A program made the translations under genes and the position numbers. DNA of 23,402 bases from SIG575 sp045632485 (GTDB lineage Bacteria; Bacillota; Clostridia; Oscillospirales; Acutalibacteraceae): positions 1 to 23,402 of the forward strand of contig JAZQWT010000042.1 of assembly GCA_045632485.1 (NCBI GenBank), written 5' to 3'. The notes beneath the pieces were generated by a model that was given only the letters and a program-made list of their open reading frames with translations, was not told where the DNA came from and did not search any database. Shown here piece by piece: positions 7,434-13,452 of the stretch (position 1 is the stretch's first letter; each line of letters starts with the position of its first letter).

Positions 7434-7456
7434 TATTTATCGGGAAATTTGTCAAT
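7423..7456. repeat. Tandem 12-bp direct repeats in the divergent control region
   Basis: AAATTTGTCAAT occurs at 7423-7434 and again at 7445-7456, exactly 22 bp apart (about two helical turns). One copy covers the -35 of the minus-strand promoter. This arrangement is typical of tandem regulator binding sites, but the regulator is unknown. Confidence 0.55.
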
Positions 7457-7505
7457 AGAGTATATGATGAAAGTCCCAAAAGTTACCCTTTACCCCTCTT
7501 TTTCG

Positions 7506-7534
7506 TTGAAAAAACTAAAATTCTCCTCTACACT
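7506..7534 (+). promoter_or_regulatory. Probable sigma-A promoter of the phage-derived cassette
   Basis: TTGAAA (7506-7511), a 17-nt spacer and TACACT (7529-7534). The -10 is moderate. The predicted transcript start near 7541 lies just before the LexA-box match. Confidence 0.55.
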
Positions 7535-7546
7535 AAAGAACGTAAA

Positions 7547-7560
7547 CGAACATTTGTTCG
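7547..7560 (+). promoter_or_regulatory. LexA (SOS) box
   Basis: CGAACATTTGTTCG matches the core of the Gram-positive LexA/DinR operator, CGAAC-N4-GTTCG, with both half-sites intact. It sits just downstream of the predicted transcript start and 30 nt upstream of the first cassette gene, where bound LexA would block transcription until DNA damage. Box identity is based on the established B. subtilis consensus; LexA binding itself is inferred. Confidence 0.8.
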
Positions 7561-7589
7561 GTTGCAAAATGGGAAAGGAGAAATAAAAT

Positions 7590-8210
7590 TTGACAAAAAA
7601 GGCTCGTTATTCAATGCAGTTTTTATCAGAGGAGGTGCTTTCGGCAGAAAAGGAATTTAATTGTCTTTACGACAAAAATATTGAGGCACCGCGGGAGTAT
7701 CTTGAGAGAAAGCGAAAACGCGATATGCAGAAACTTATACTTTTCGTTATGGAAAATGAACTTGACGAAATAAGAAAAACAGTTTTCAGACGCGTGTTTT
7801 TTGATGGGGTAAAAATTGCTGATGTTGCAAAAGAAATGGGCATATGTACATCGAATGCTTACAAGCATTATGAAAAAGCATTAAAGAAAATGGAAGAAAA
7901 TCTGAGATATGTTGTTTTTTATCAGAACTCATGCAGAAACGATAGAATGATGCCTCTTGAGATGATGAGAGAAAATGCAATCACATCAAAGAAACAGACT
8001 TCAATGCCCGTGATTTCAATGAGAATTTCCAGACTTATGGAAAGAGAAAATATTACCTTGGCAATTCTTTGTCGATGTACAGGAATCAGCCGCAAACGGT
8101 TTGACAGTATTTTCCGCGGTGAAAATCAGCTTGCAGCAGATGAAATAACGTCTTTGTCAGGTTTTTTCGGCGTTACAACTGACTATATTTTAAAGGGGGA
8201 CTTATCTTGA
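7590..8210 (+). CDS. Phage-type regulator: sigma-70 region 4-like HTH plus XRE-like HTH
   Basis: A 206-aa protein. Residues about 58-106 resemble a sigma-70 region 4 / ArpU-like helix-turn-helix, with VKIADVAKEMGICTSNAYKHYEKALKKM as its core (split here: recognition turn near GICTSNAYKHYEKAL). Residues about 142-203 form an XRE/Cro-like domain (SMRISRLMERENITLAILC... ending GFFGVTTDYILKGD). The TTG start at 7590 has AAGGAG at 7575-7580; the next Met is codon 9. First gene of the cassette, directly behind the promoter and LexA box, so it is probably the DNA-damage-induced switch or autoregulator. Late-gene regulators of Firmicute phages often carry such region 4-like domains. The fusion of the two DNA-binding types is noteworthy. 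Targets are unknown. Confidence 0.75.
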   Translation: MTKKARYSMQFLSEEVLSAEKEFNCLYDKNIEAPREYLERKRKRDMQKLILFVMENELDEIRKTVFRRVFFDGVKIADVAKEMGICTSNAYKHYEKALKKMEENLRYVVFYQNSCRNDRMMPLEMMRENAITSKKQTSMPVISMRISRLMERENITLAILCRCTGISRKRFDSIFRGENQLAADEITSLSGFFGVTTDYILKGDLS

Positions 8211-8422
8211 ACAAAACTTTGAAAGAACTCGGAGAAGAATATCTCAGGGAAATTGACGCTGTTAATGAAAAAATTGATATTTACCGCAAAAGGCTTAAGA
8301 AAGCAATGAAAGACCATAACTGTGATGAAATTTTCATTACCCGAAAGCTTCTGCGCGTTTTTTATGACCAGCGGTGTGAAATGACAGATAATGCAAGGCA
8401 GCTTATTAATTATTATTCCTGA
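8207..8422 (+). CDS. Small coiled-coil protein of the phage-derived cassette
   Basis: A 71-aa, highly charged, probably all-helical protein (begins MNKTLKELGEEYLREI), with a heptad-like pattern over most of its length. TTG start overlapping the stop of the regulator gene (TTGA), with AGGGGGA at 8194-8200 as ribosome binding site, so the two genes are translationally coupled. Not recognised; small helical proteins are common next to phage regulators. Its tight overlap with the regulator suggests a partner or modulator role (inference). Confidence 0.7.
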   Translation: MNKTLKELGEEYLREIDAVNEKIDIYRKRLKKAMKDHNCDEIFITRKLLRVFYDQRCEMTDNARQLINYYS

Positions 8423-8439
8423 GGCAGAAAGGAAACAGA

Positions 8440-10131
8440 ATGACAGATATATTAATCACAATGAATGCTTCGGGTACGTTCAGCTTTGACGGCGACTGCG
8501 GAAGAGTGGAAGAATATTGTGCAAAAAGATTAAAGATTAAACTTAATTCTGCGTTTATGACTTCGGCTATAAAATATTTCACTTTAAGTTTTGAACCCTA
8601 CTCTCTTTCACGTAAAATTATAACGGAGAATATTTATGTGAACTCATCCGATACTGATGGAATCTATTATTCAAACGGATATATTTATTGTCCGATTTAT
8701 GATTACATTGCTGTATCACCTAATGTTATGGTACAGGTTGACGGATATGAAACAGACTCTCAGGGGAATGTCAAATCAATCATAAAATCGGGCATTTTTA
8801 CTCTTGAATTCGGTGAATCGCTTACCGGTGAAGGAGTTATGGTTGAGACGGTAAGGCCTGATGTGAAATTTGCTGAAAATGTGCAGAATATTGTAAACGA
8901 TACAATGAGTGATTATGTTCTTGACGGTGCAAATCTCAAGAAATTTTCCGTCACAGGGAATAAAATTCAGGTTTTGACAATCAGCACATCACATCTGCAG
9001 GATTATAGTGTTACAAGCATCAAAATTGCCAATAATGCAGTAATATCAGACACCATTAAAGAAAATGCAGTTACAACACCAAAACTTGCTGATTCTGCTG
9101 TGACTACGGAAAAAATCTCATCCGAAGCTGTAACTACGGAGAAAATCTCAGATAAAAGTGTTACTTCACCCAAAATCGCAGATGGTGCGATAACTAATGT
9201 GAAAATTGCTAACTATAGTGTAGGAGAGAATAAAATCCGTCCCAATTCAATTACTACAACAAAAATTGCAGATGGAGTTGTTACACCTGCAAAGCTTGAC
9301 AGAACATATATTACCCACCACCAGAGCCTTGCAGGATATGCTACGCAGGACTGGATTGAAAAACAGAATTATGTAACAGATATTTCGATGAAAGCGGATC
9401 GTTCCGAATTGCCGAAAAAACTCAGTGAGCTTACCAATGATGTGGCTGTAGCGTATGTTTCCCAGAAACTGACCGATAAACAGAAAGACACTGCTCTCAA
9501 TAACATTGAAGCAGTTAAAAGAGAAGAAGGAAAGGGTTTGTCTTCAAATGATTTTACGGATGAGGAAAAAGAGAAACTGAGCAGGGCACTTACGGAGCAT
9601 CAGGATATTTCGATGAAAGCAGATCGTTCTGAAGTTCCGAAAAAATTCAGTGAACTTGAGAATGATATGGCAGTGAGTTTTTCTGCTGTTCAGACTCTGA
9701 CGGATGAACAAAAAAATATTGCACTGGTAAATATAGGGGCGGTAAAAGCGGAAGTGGGAAAAATACTTTCTTCAAATGATTTCACCGATGAAGATAAAGA
9801 GAAACTCGCCAAAGCCCTGACTGAACATCAGGATATTTCGATGAAAGCAGATAAATACGAAATGTCAGCTGTTGCTTTTTCAGGAGAATATGGTGATTTG
9901 AAAAACCTGCCCGACCTTGATGAAATCAGAAATATTTTTACTGACGAAATGAAGACTCGGTATGATTCTGCGTATGAACATTCTCTGAAAGAACACGCTC
10001 CTGAAAACGCAGAAGAAAATATTATTGAAAAAATTATATTGAACGGTTATGAAACAGAAGTAAAAGAAAAACAGATTACAATCAATACACTTGAACACAC
10101 TGTTTATGAGCCGGTTTTTATGGAGGTATAA
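8440..10131 (+). CDS. Phage tail-fibre / upper baseplate-like protein with two repeat shafts
   Basis: A 563-aa protein. Residues 1-135 resemble the Ig-like N-terminal domain of BppU-type upper baseplate proteins (two-part beta domain ending SGIFTLEFGES). Residues 191-290 are ten consecutive, perfectly phased 10-residue repeats of the form V-T-T-x-K-I-A-D-x-A. Residues 314-470 hold a 75-76 residue unit: DISMKAD recurs at 314, 389 and 465, each with SELP/SEVP and an SSNDFTDEEKEKL block typical of phage fibres. The C-terminus (about 480-563) is a short tip with no recognised fold. ATG start with AAAGGAAA at 8428-8434. It would be a fibrous, probably trimeric adhesin that anchors by its N-terminus and carries a tip protein. 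No baseplate gene lies in the window. Confidence 0.82.
   Translation: MTDILITMNASGTFSFDGDCGRVEEYCAKRLKIKLNSAFMTSAIKYFTLSFEPYSLSRKIITENIYVNSSDTDGIYYSNGYIYCPIYDYIAVSPNVMVQVDGYETDSQGNVKSIIKSGIFTLEFGESLTGEGVMVETVRPDVKFAENVQNIVNDTMSDYVLDGANLKKFSVTGNKIQVLTISTSHLQDYSVTSIKIANNAVISDTIKENAVTTPKLADSAVTTEKISSEAVTTEKISDKSVTSPKIADGAITNVKIANYSVGENKIRPNSITTTKIADGVVTPAKLDRTYITHHQSLAGYATQDWIEKQNYVTDISMKADRSELPKKLSELTNDVAVAYVSQKLTDKQKDTALNNIEAVKREEGKGLSSNDFTDEEKEKLSRALTEHQDISMKADRSEVPKKFSELENDMAVSFSAVQTLTDEQKNIALVNIGAVKAEVGKILSSNDFTDEDKEKLAKALTEHQDISMKADKYEMSAVAFSGEYGDLKNLPDLDEIRNIFTDEMKTRYDSAYEHSLKEHAPENAEENIIEKIILNGYETEVKEKQITINTLEHTVYEPVFMEV
9010..9309 (+). repeat. Ten tandem 30-bp coding repeats in the fibre gene
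   Basis: Codons 191-290 of the fibre gene encode ten decapeptides in unbroken phase (VTSIKIANNA, VISDTIKENA, VTTPKLADSA, VTTEKISSEA and so on). At DNA level the copies have diverged, so selection on protein shape rather than recent duplication maintains them. Such decapeptides probably form a beta-structured fibre shaft. Confidence 0.85.
9379..9850 (+). repeat. About 225-bp direct repeats in the fibre gene (two full units plus a partial)
   Basis: GATATTTCGATGAAAGC recurs at 9379, 9604 and 9832 (spacing 225 and 228 bp), followed in the first two copies by closely similar sequence. The units are more alike at DNA level than the 30-bp repeats upstream, so they could recombine and change fibre length. 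Confidence 0.8.
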
Positions 10132-10132
10132 A

Positions 10133-11698
10133 ATGATTAAATACATTTTAAATTCTGACGGTGATGGTTATATAGCTATCAGTGAGAACGACAGAACTAT
10201 AGAAAAAGCAGTGATTCCCGATACGTATGAAGGTCTTCCGGTAACAGAAGTGAGGGTGTCATATGAAGGCTTTGAGAATCTGAAAGAAATTATAATCGGT
10301 AACAACGTAATTAAAACCGGATTCGGAACATTTAATTGCTCCGGTCTTGAGAGAATATATCTGGGTAAATCTGTTAACCAGATAAGCGGACCTTTTATGG
10401 AATGCACCAGCCTTTCGGATGTTTATTTTGCAGGAACCAGAGAACAGTTTGAAAATCTTTATATTGTTACTGTAGATGAAAGCAATGAAATATTCACTTC
10501 AAAGCCTGTTCATTTCGGTAAGCTCGGCAAAAGCAGTGTGCTTTCTTTTGAAGATGAGGCTATTTTTCCGTATACACACTGGTCTTGCATCCAGGGTAAG
10601 CCTGAAACAGTTGCCTCAGAAAAAATTACTTATAATAATTCTGTAAGCGGTCTTAAATCTCAGAATGTCAGGGACGCAATTGATGAACTTAATGCAAGGT
10701 CTTTTGATGCGTCTTCTTTGAGCAGTTGGAGAGATCTGAAATATCTTGTCCGTTCAGGAAAAGCGGCTGATTTCATAAAAACAGGTGACAAGTTTATATG
10801 CAATAAAGACAATGAGGAGATCGAATGGGAAGTAATAGGTATAGACGTAGATGTTCCGGCAAACGAAGAACACAAACATTCCCTTACTTTACAGTTGAGC
10901 GGGTGCTACATAAATTTCCCTTTTTCTGTACCGGAAGCAACATATTTTACCACAAGTGTACTTAAACCGGGACAGTACTATATCGGCATGAAAAACTACG
11001 CTTCGGCTGATGAATTTTATGCGTTTACCGTGACAGAAGAAATTCCGATAAGCAAATGCATAAGAATATCGGAAGGTATGGTTTACGTGTATGACAGAAA
11101 GTATACTCAACCTGTTTTGAGTTTTGAAATTGATTTTTCATCTCTTTCAGAAGATGATATGACAGGATTAAAACTTAACGGCACAAACTACGTTATAAAT
11201 TCTTCAATGGGTACAGTTAATTATAAAGAATCAATTGTCAGACAATGGATAAATTCAGCTGAAAAAGATTGGTGGATAAGTGTGTCAATGCTTTCAAGTG
11301 CACCGGTTGATTATATGAATATTCCCGGCTTTCTTAGTGGCTTTGATACGGATTTCCTTGATGCGGTAAGTCCCGTTAAAAAATTAACGGTTTTACCTGA
11401 CGGAAAAACTGTTGAAACAGATGACAAATTCTTTTTGTTGAGCCAGGAAGAAGTTTACGGTAAAAGCGGTGTATCTTATCCTTTTTACAAAGAAAATTCG
11501 ATTTTACCAGCTCCTGATTATCTGGCTGATGCAATAAGAATAAAAAAATACAATGGTGTAGCCCGTCACTGGTGGCTCAGAGATTCCGCACCGGGTGATA
11601 ACGGTTATATGAGAGTTCTTACTGACGGAGGTATAGGTGCTGTAAAAGCTTCTAAAATTCTGTCATACGGCGTTGCACCTGCGTGTTGTATATGTTAA
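10133..11698 (+). CDS. Tail-tip / adhesin-like protein: BspA-type LRR plus DUF6273-like domain
   Basis: A 521-aa protein. Residues 1-128 are a BspA/LRR_5-like region (VIPDTYEGLPVTEVRV, LKEIIIGNNV, LERIYLGKSV). Residues about 165-190 hold the phage-fibre linker NSVSGLKSQNVRDAIDEL. The rest resembles DUF6273, opening with GDKFICNKDNEEIEWEVIGI and ending with HWWLRDSAPGDNGYMRVL and a cysteine-rich end ACCIC. LRR_5 and DUF6273 domains occur in Firmicute surface and phage-tail proteins and are thought to bind glycans or cell surfaces. The frame is open upstream to 10091, but GGAGG at 10122-10126 fixes the start at 10133, one base after the fibre stop. Probably the receptor-binding tip that pairs with the fibre. 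Function is inferred. Confidence 0.75.
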   Translation: MIKYILNSDGDGYIAISENDRTIEKAVIPDTYEGLPVTEVRVSYEGFENLKEIIIGNNVIKTGFGTFNCSGLERIYLGKSVNQISGPFMECTSLSDVYFAGTREQFENLYIVTVDESNEIFTSKPVHFGKLGKSSVLSFEDEAIFPYTHWSCIQGKPETVASEKITYNNSVSGLKSQNVRDAIDELNARSFDASSLSSWRDLKYLVRSGKAADFIKTGDKFICNKDNEEIEWEVIGIDVDVPANEEHKHSLTLQLSGCYINFPFSVPEATYFTTSVLKPGQYYIGMKNYASADEFYAFTVTEEIPISKCIRISEGMVYVYDRKYTQPVLSFEIDFSSLSEDDMTGLKLNGTNYVINSSMGTVNYKESIVRQWINSAEKDWWISVSMLSSAPVDYMNIPGFLSGFDTDFLDAVSPVKKLTVLPDGKTVETDDKFFLLSQEEVYGKSGVSYPFYKENSILPAPDYLADAIRIKKYNGVARHWWLRDSAPGDNGYMRVLTDGGIGAVKASKILSYGVAPACCIC

Positions 11699-11710
11699 GG
11701 AGTGAATTTT

Positions 11711-11860
11711 ATGTTTAAAATGAAAACAGTTCTGGAACAGCTTATTGATGAACGAAAAGAGAACCTTGTTCTTTATACAAAATTTGAAAAACTTTTATCG
11801 GACATTGACTATGTGGCAATGATGTGCGATATTGAACTCGAGGAGGACGTAAATGAATAA
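11711..11860 (+). CDS. Small helical protein of the phage-derived cassette
   Basis: A 49-aa protein (begins MFKMKTVLEQ, ends EEDVNE) with an acidic C-terminus; probably one helical hairpin. TAAGGAG at 11696-11702 is its ribosome binding site. Its last codons overlap the start of the XkdX gene by 8 nt, a sign of coupled translation. No family recognised. By position it corresponds to the small ORF that often sits between fibre and XkdX genes in PBSX-like operons. Confidence 0.65.
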   Translation: MFKMKTVLEQLIDERKENLVLYTKFEKLLSDIDYVAMMCDIELEEDVNE

Positions 11861-11990
11861 GTTTGAAAAAGTAAAAAAATATTTTGAAAACGGTCTATGG
11901 AGCGTTGAGCGTGTGGCAAATGCAGTTGTAAAAGGCTGGCTTACAGTGGATGAATTCCGAGAGATTACAGGTGAAGTTTATGATATATAA
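11853..11990 (+). CDS. xkdX: XkdX family phage protein
   Basis: A 45-aa protein matching the XkdX family along its whole length: MNKFEKVKKYFENGLW, then VANAVVKGWLTVDEFREITGE. XkdX proteins are found in PBSX and many Firmicute phages just after the tail-fibre genes and before the lysis genes; their role is unknown. Here the position is the same. GAGGAGG at 11840-11846 lies upstream of its ATG. It supports a phage-tail origin for the cassette. Confidence 0.9.
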   Translation: MNKFEKVKKYFENGLWSVERVANAVVKGWLTVDEFREITGEVYDI

Positions 11991-12057
11991 TCTTATGAAT
12001 ATTTTTTCCCTGTATATCGCCTTTTTCTTCTTCCTTCTCAACGGAGCGATTATATGA
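11980..12057 (+). CDS. Possible 25-aa hydrophobic peptide (tentative)
   Basis: ATG at 11980 with AGGTGA at 11969-11974 opens a 25-codon frame: MIYNLMNIFSLYIAFFFFLL then NGAII. It is almost wholly hydrophobic, one membrane helix. It overlaps the end of xkdX in another frame, and its stop overlaps the start of the next gene as ATGA. It could be a real membrane micropeptide of the lysis module or only a translational coupling device. The next gene has its own GGAG at 12043-12046. Confidence 0.4.
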   Translation: MIYNLMNIFSLYIAFFFFLLNGAII

Positions 12058-12353
12058 CACAGTGGCAGATAGGTATATTCTGTACGGTGATAAGCATTGG
12101 TATCTCTCTTGTTTTTTCACTTTTAAGCCACAAAAGAAATGTGAAAAAAGACAGCGAATCGGCAGGCGAGGGAAGAGGTGTGCTGCAATCGGATATAGGT
12201 TACATAAAGGCCGGTATTGATGATCTGAAAAGAGAGAACAGAGCTGTTAACTTAAAACTTGACAGCATTTCGGAGCGTGTAACCAGAGTAGAAGAAAGTT
12301 GCAAGCAGGCACACAAAAGAATCGATGAAATTAAAGAAACGGAGCATATTTAA
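12054..12353 (+). CDS. Membrane-anchored coiled-coil protein of the lysis module (XhlA-like by position)
   Basis: A 99-aa protein with one membrane helix near the N-terminus (about residues 5-25), a short basic and polar stretch, then a long coiled coil (about 50-95, including SISERVTRVEESCKQAHKRI). In PBSX, XhlA is also a small coiled-coil membrane protein beside the holin, but there the helix is C-terminal; here the order is reversed, so this is an analogue by position rather than a clear homologue. ATG with GGAG 7 nt upstream. The holin gene follows with no gap. Confidence 0.72.
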   Translation: MTQWQIGIFCTVISIGISLVFSLLSHKRNVKKDSESAGEGRGVLQSDIGYIKAGIDDLKRENRAVNLKLDSISERVTRVEESCKQAHKRIDEIKETEHI

Positions 12354-12680
12354 ATGAAAATCATAGAGTTAATTCAATTTTATTGGAGCGATATTTTACT
12401 TGTTTTATCAGTTCTGTTTGTTGTTTTACGGGCATATTTTGTAAAAGAAATAGGATATCTGAAAGCAGATATTTTTTCACTTGTTACAGATGCTGAAGAA
12501 ATTTATGGCGGAAAAACAGGACAGCTAAAGCTGAATTTTGTTGTAAAAAAAGTTTATGAAAAAATGCCGGTTATCATCAGAACTTTTCTGACGGAGAAAA
12601 AACTTGAAAAAATAATAGAAAAGGTTCTTGTAAAAGCAAAAGAAAGCTGGCTGAAACAGGTGGAAGGAGAAAACATCTGA
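12354..12680 (+). CDS. Phage holin, LLH family (PF09682-like)
   Basis: A 108-aa protein with one membrane helix (about residues 12-30, WSDILLVLSVLFVVLRAYF) followed by a soluble helical part. DAEEIYGGKTGQLKLNFV matches the conserved segment of LLH-type holins, and the rest (basic, lysine-rich C-terminus) fits. Holins collect in the membrane and open it at a set time so the endolysin can reach the wall. The start abuts the stop of the previous gene, and the stop overlaps the endolysin start (TGATG), giving fixed stoichiometry in a lysis module. Confidence 0.82.
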   Translation: MKIIELIQFYWSDILLVLSVLFVVLRAYFVKEIGYLKADIFSLVTDAEEIYGGKTGQLKLNFVVKKVYEKMPVIIRTFLTEKKLEKIIEKVLVKAKESWLKQVEGENI

Positions 12681-13321
12681 TGGCAGTAAAAACCTATTCG
12701 CTGAAAAAAGATGGCAAAGAAAAAGTTTCAGAGAATTTTAAGGTAAGAGAATTCAGATGCCGTGACGGTGCTGATGAAATTCTGATTGATGAGAAAATGG
12801 TTGTATTGCTTCAGAAAATGCGTGATAAATTCGGTTTAATAAACATTACTTCTGCTTACAGAACAAAAAACTATAATAAAAAAGCAGGTGGAGTTTCAAA
12901 TTCACAGCATTTATACGGTAAAGCAGTTGATATTACAATCAGAAATAATTCAAGACTTATGGAGGCTGCACAGTATGCAGAGAAAATCGGTTTTTCAGGA
13001 GTAGGTCTTGATAATAAATATCAGATGTTTCTTCACCTTGACACGAGAAACGGTAAAGCTTATTTTCGCTATAACTCAGATGGCAGTACCTATTCTGTAA
13101 GTTCATTTTTTACAACTGTTAAAAAGGGTTCGAGAGGTAATGAAGTAAGAGCTTTGCAGACAAAACTCAAAAAGCTTGGTTTTAAGGGAAAAAATCAAGA
13201 AGAGTTAACGGTTGACGGTATGTTCGGTGTAAATACAGAATATGCGGTAATCGGTTTCCAGAAAAGCAAAGGTCTTATTCCTGACGGAATAGCAGGACCT
13301 CTAACGTGGATTGCTATATAA
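12680..13321 (+). CDS. Endolysin: peptidase M15 plus C-terminal peptidoglycan-binding domain
   Basis: A 213-aa protein without signal peptide, as expected for a holin-dependent endolysin. Residues about 15-125 form an M15-type (DD/LD-carboxypeptidase-like) zinc domain: SAYRT (58-62) with the conserved Arg61, SQHLYGKAVD with His77 and Asp84, and FLHLD with His119, the three expected zinc ligands. Residues about 148-212 are a PG_binding_1 domain (KKGSRGNEVRALQTKL..., ending DGIAGPLTW). It would cut peptide cross-links or stem peptides in the wall. The TGATG overlap with the holin couples their translation. Last gene before a strong terminator. Confidence 0.93.
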   Translation: MAVKTYSLKKDGKEKVSENFKVREFRCRDGADEILIDEKMVVLLQKMRDKFGLINITSAYRTKNYNKKAGGVSNSQHLYGKAVDITIRNNSRLMEAAQYAEKIGFSGVGLDNKYQMFLHLDTRNGKAYFRYNSDGSTYSVSSFFTTVKKGSRGNEVRALQTKLKKLGFKGKNQEELTVDGMFGVNTEYAVIGFQKSKGLIPDGIAGPLTWIAI

Positions 13322-13332
13322 TTTAATAACGG

Positions 13333-13372
13333 AAGCCGAGGGCTGTCTGCAAAAGACACCCTCGGCTTTTTT
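13333..13372 (+). terminator. Terminator of the phage-derived cassette
   Basis: AAGCCGAGGG (13333-13342), one bulged C, TGTCT (13344-13348), a 5-nt loop, AGACA (13354-13358) and CCCTCGGCTT (13359-13368) form a 15-bp GC-rich stem, followed by a T run (to 13372). It closes the cassette 11 bp after the endolysin stop. Confidence 0.95.
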
Positions 13373-13395
13373 GTATTAAAAAATGTATAAAAGTG

Positions 13396-13425
13396 TTGCA
13401 ATTTATAACAGGAATCTGTTACAAT
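13396..13425 (+). promoter_or_regulatory. Promoter of the beta-helix / DUF2804 operon
   Basis: TTGCAA (13396-13401), an 18-nt spacer and TACAAT (13420-13425). The predicted start near 13432 gives a leader of about 20 nt. Confidence 0.72.
13406..13421 (+). promoter_or_regulatory. Dyad operator inside the beta-helix gene promoter
   Basis: TAACAG (13406-13411), four bases, CTGTTA (13416-13421): a perfect 6-4-6 inverted repeat filling the spacer between -35 and -10. A bound repressor there would block RNA polymerase. Plausible as the site of a sugar-responsive regulator; the regulator is not known. Confidence 0.55.
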
Positions 13426-13452
13426 AAATTTATAGAAACGAGGTGCTTATAT

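Noticed and set aside
7590..7595. TTGACA on the plus strand read as a -35 box
   Set aside because: It is the TTG start codon and second codon of the regulator gene, with an AAGGAG site at the right distance upstream.
7427..7660. 77-codon plus-strand frame in the divergent control region
   Set aside because: It crosses the promoter and LexA box and overlaps the regulator gene out of frame, with no domain or ribosome binding site.
9010..9850. Repeats as a CRISPR array
   Set aside because: The repeats are coding, in phase with the fibre gene, diverged and without spacers.
10133..11698. Target protein of a diversity-generating retroelement
   Set aside because: The C-terminal domain recalls such proteins loosely, but no reverse transcriptase or template repeat lies in the window.
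7590..13321. A complete prophage
   Set aside because: No integrase, terminase, capsid, tail-tube or baseplate gene is present, and no attachment-site duplication was seen around the block.
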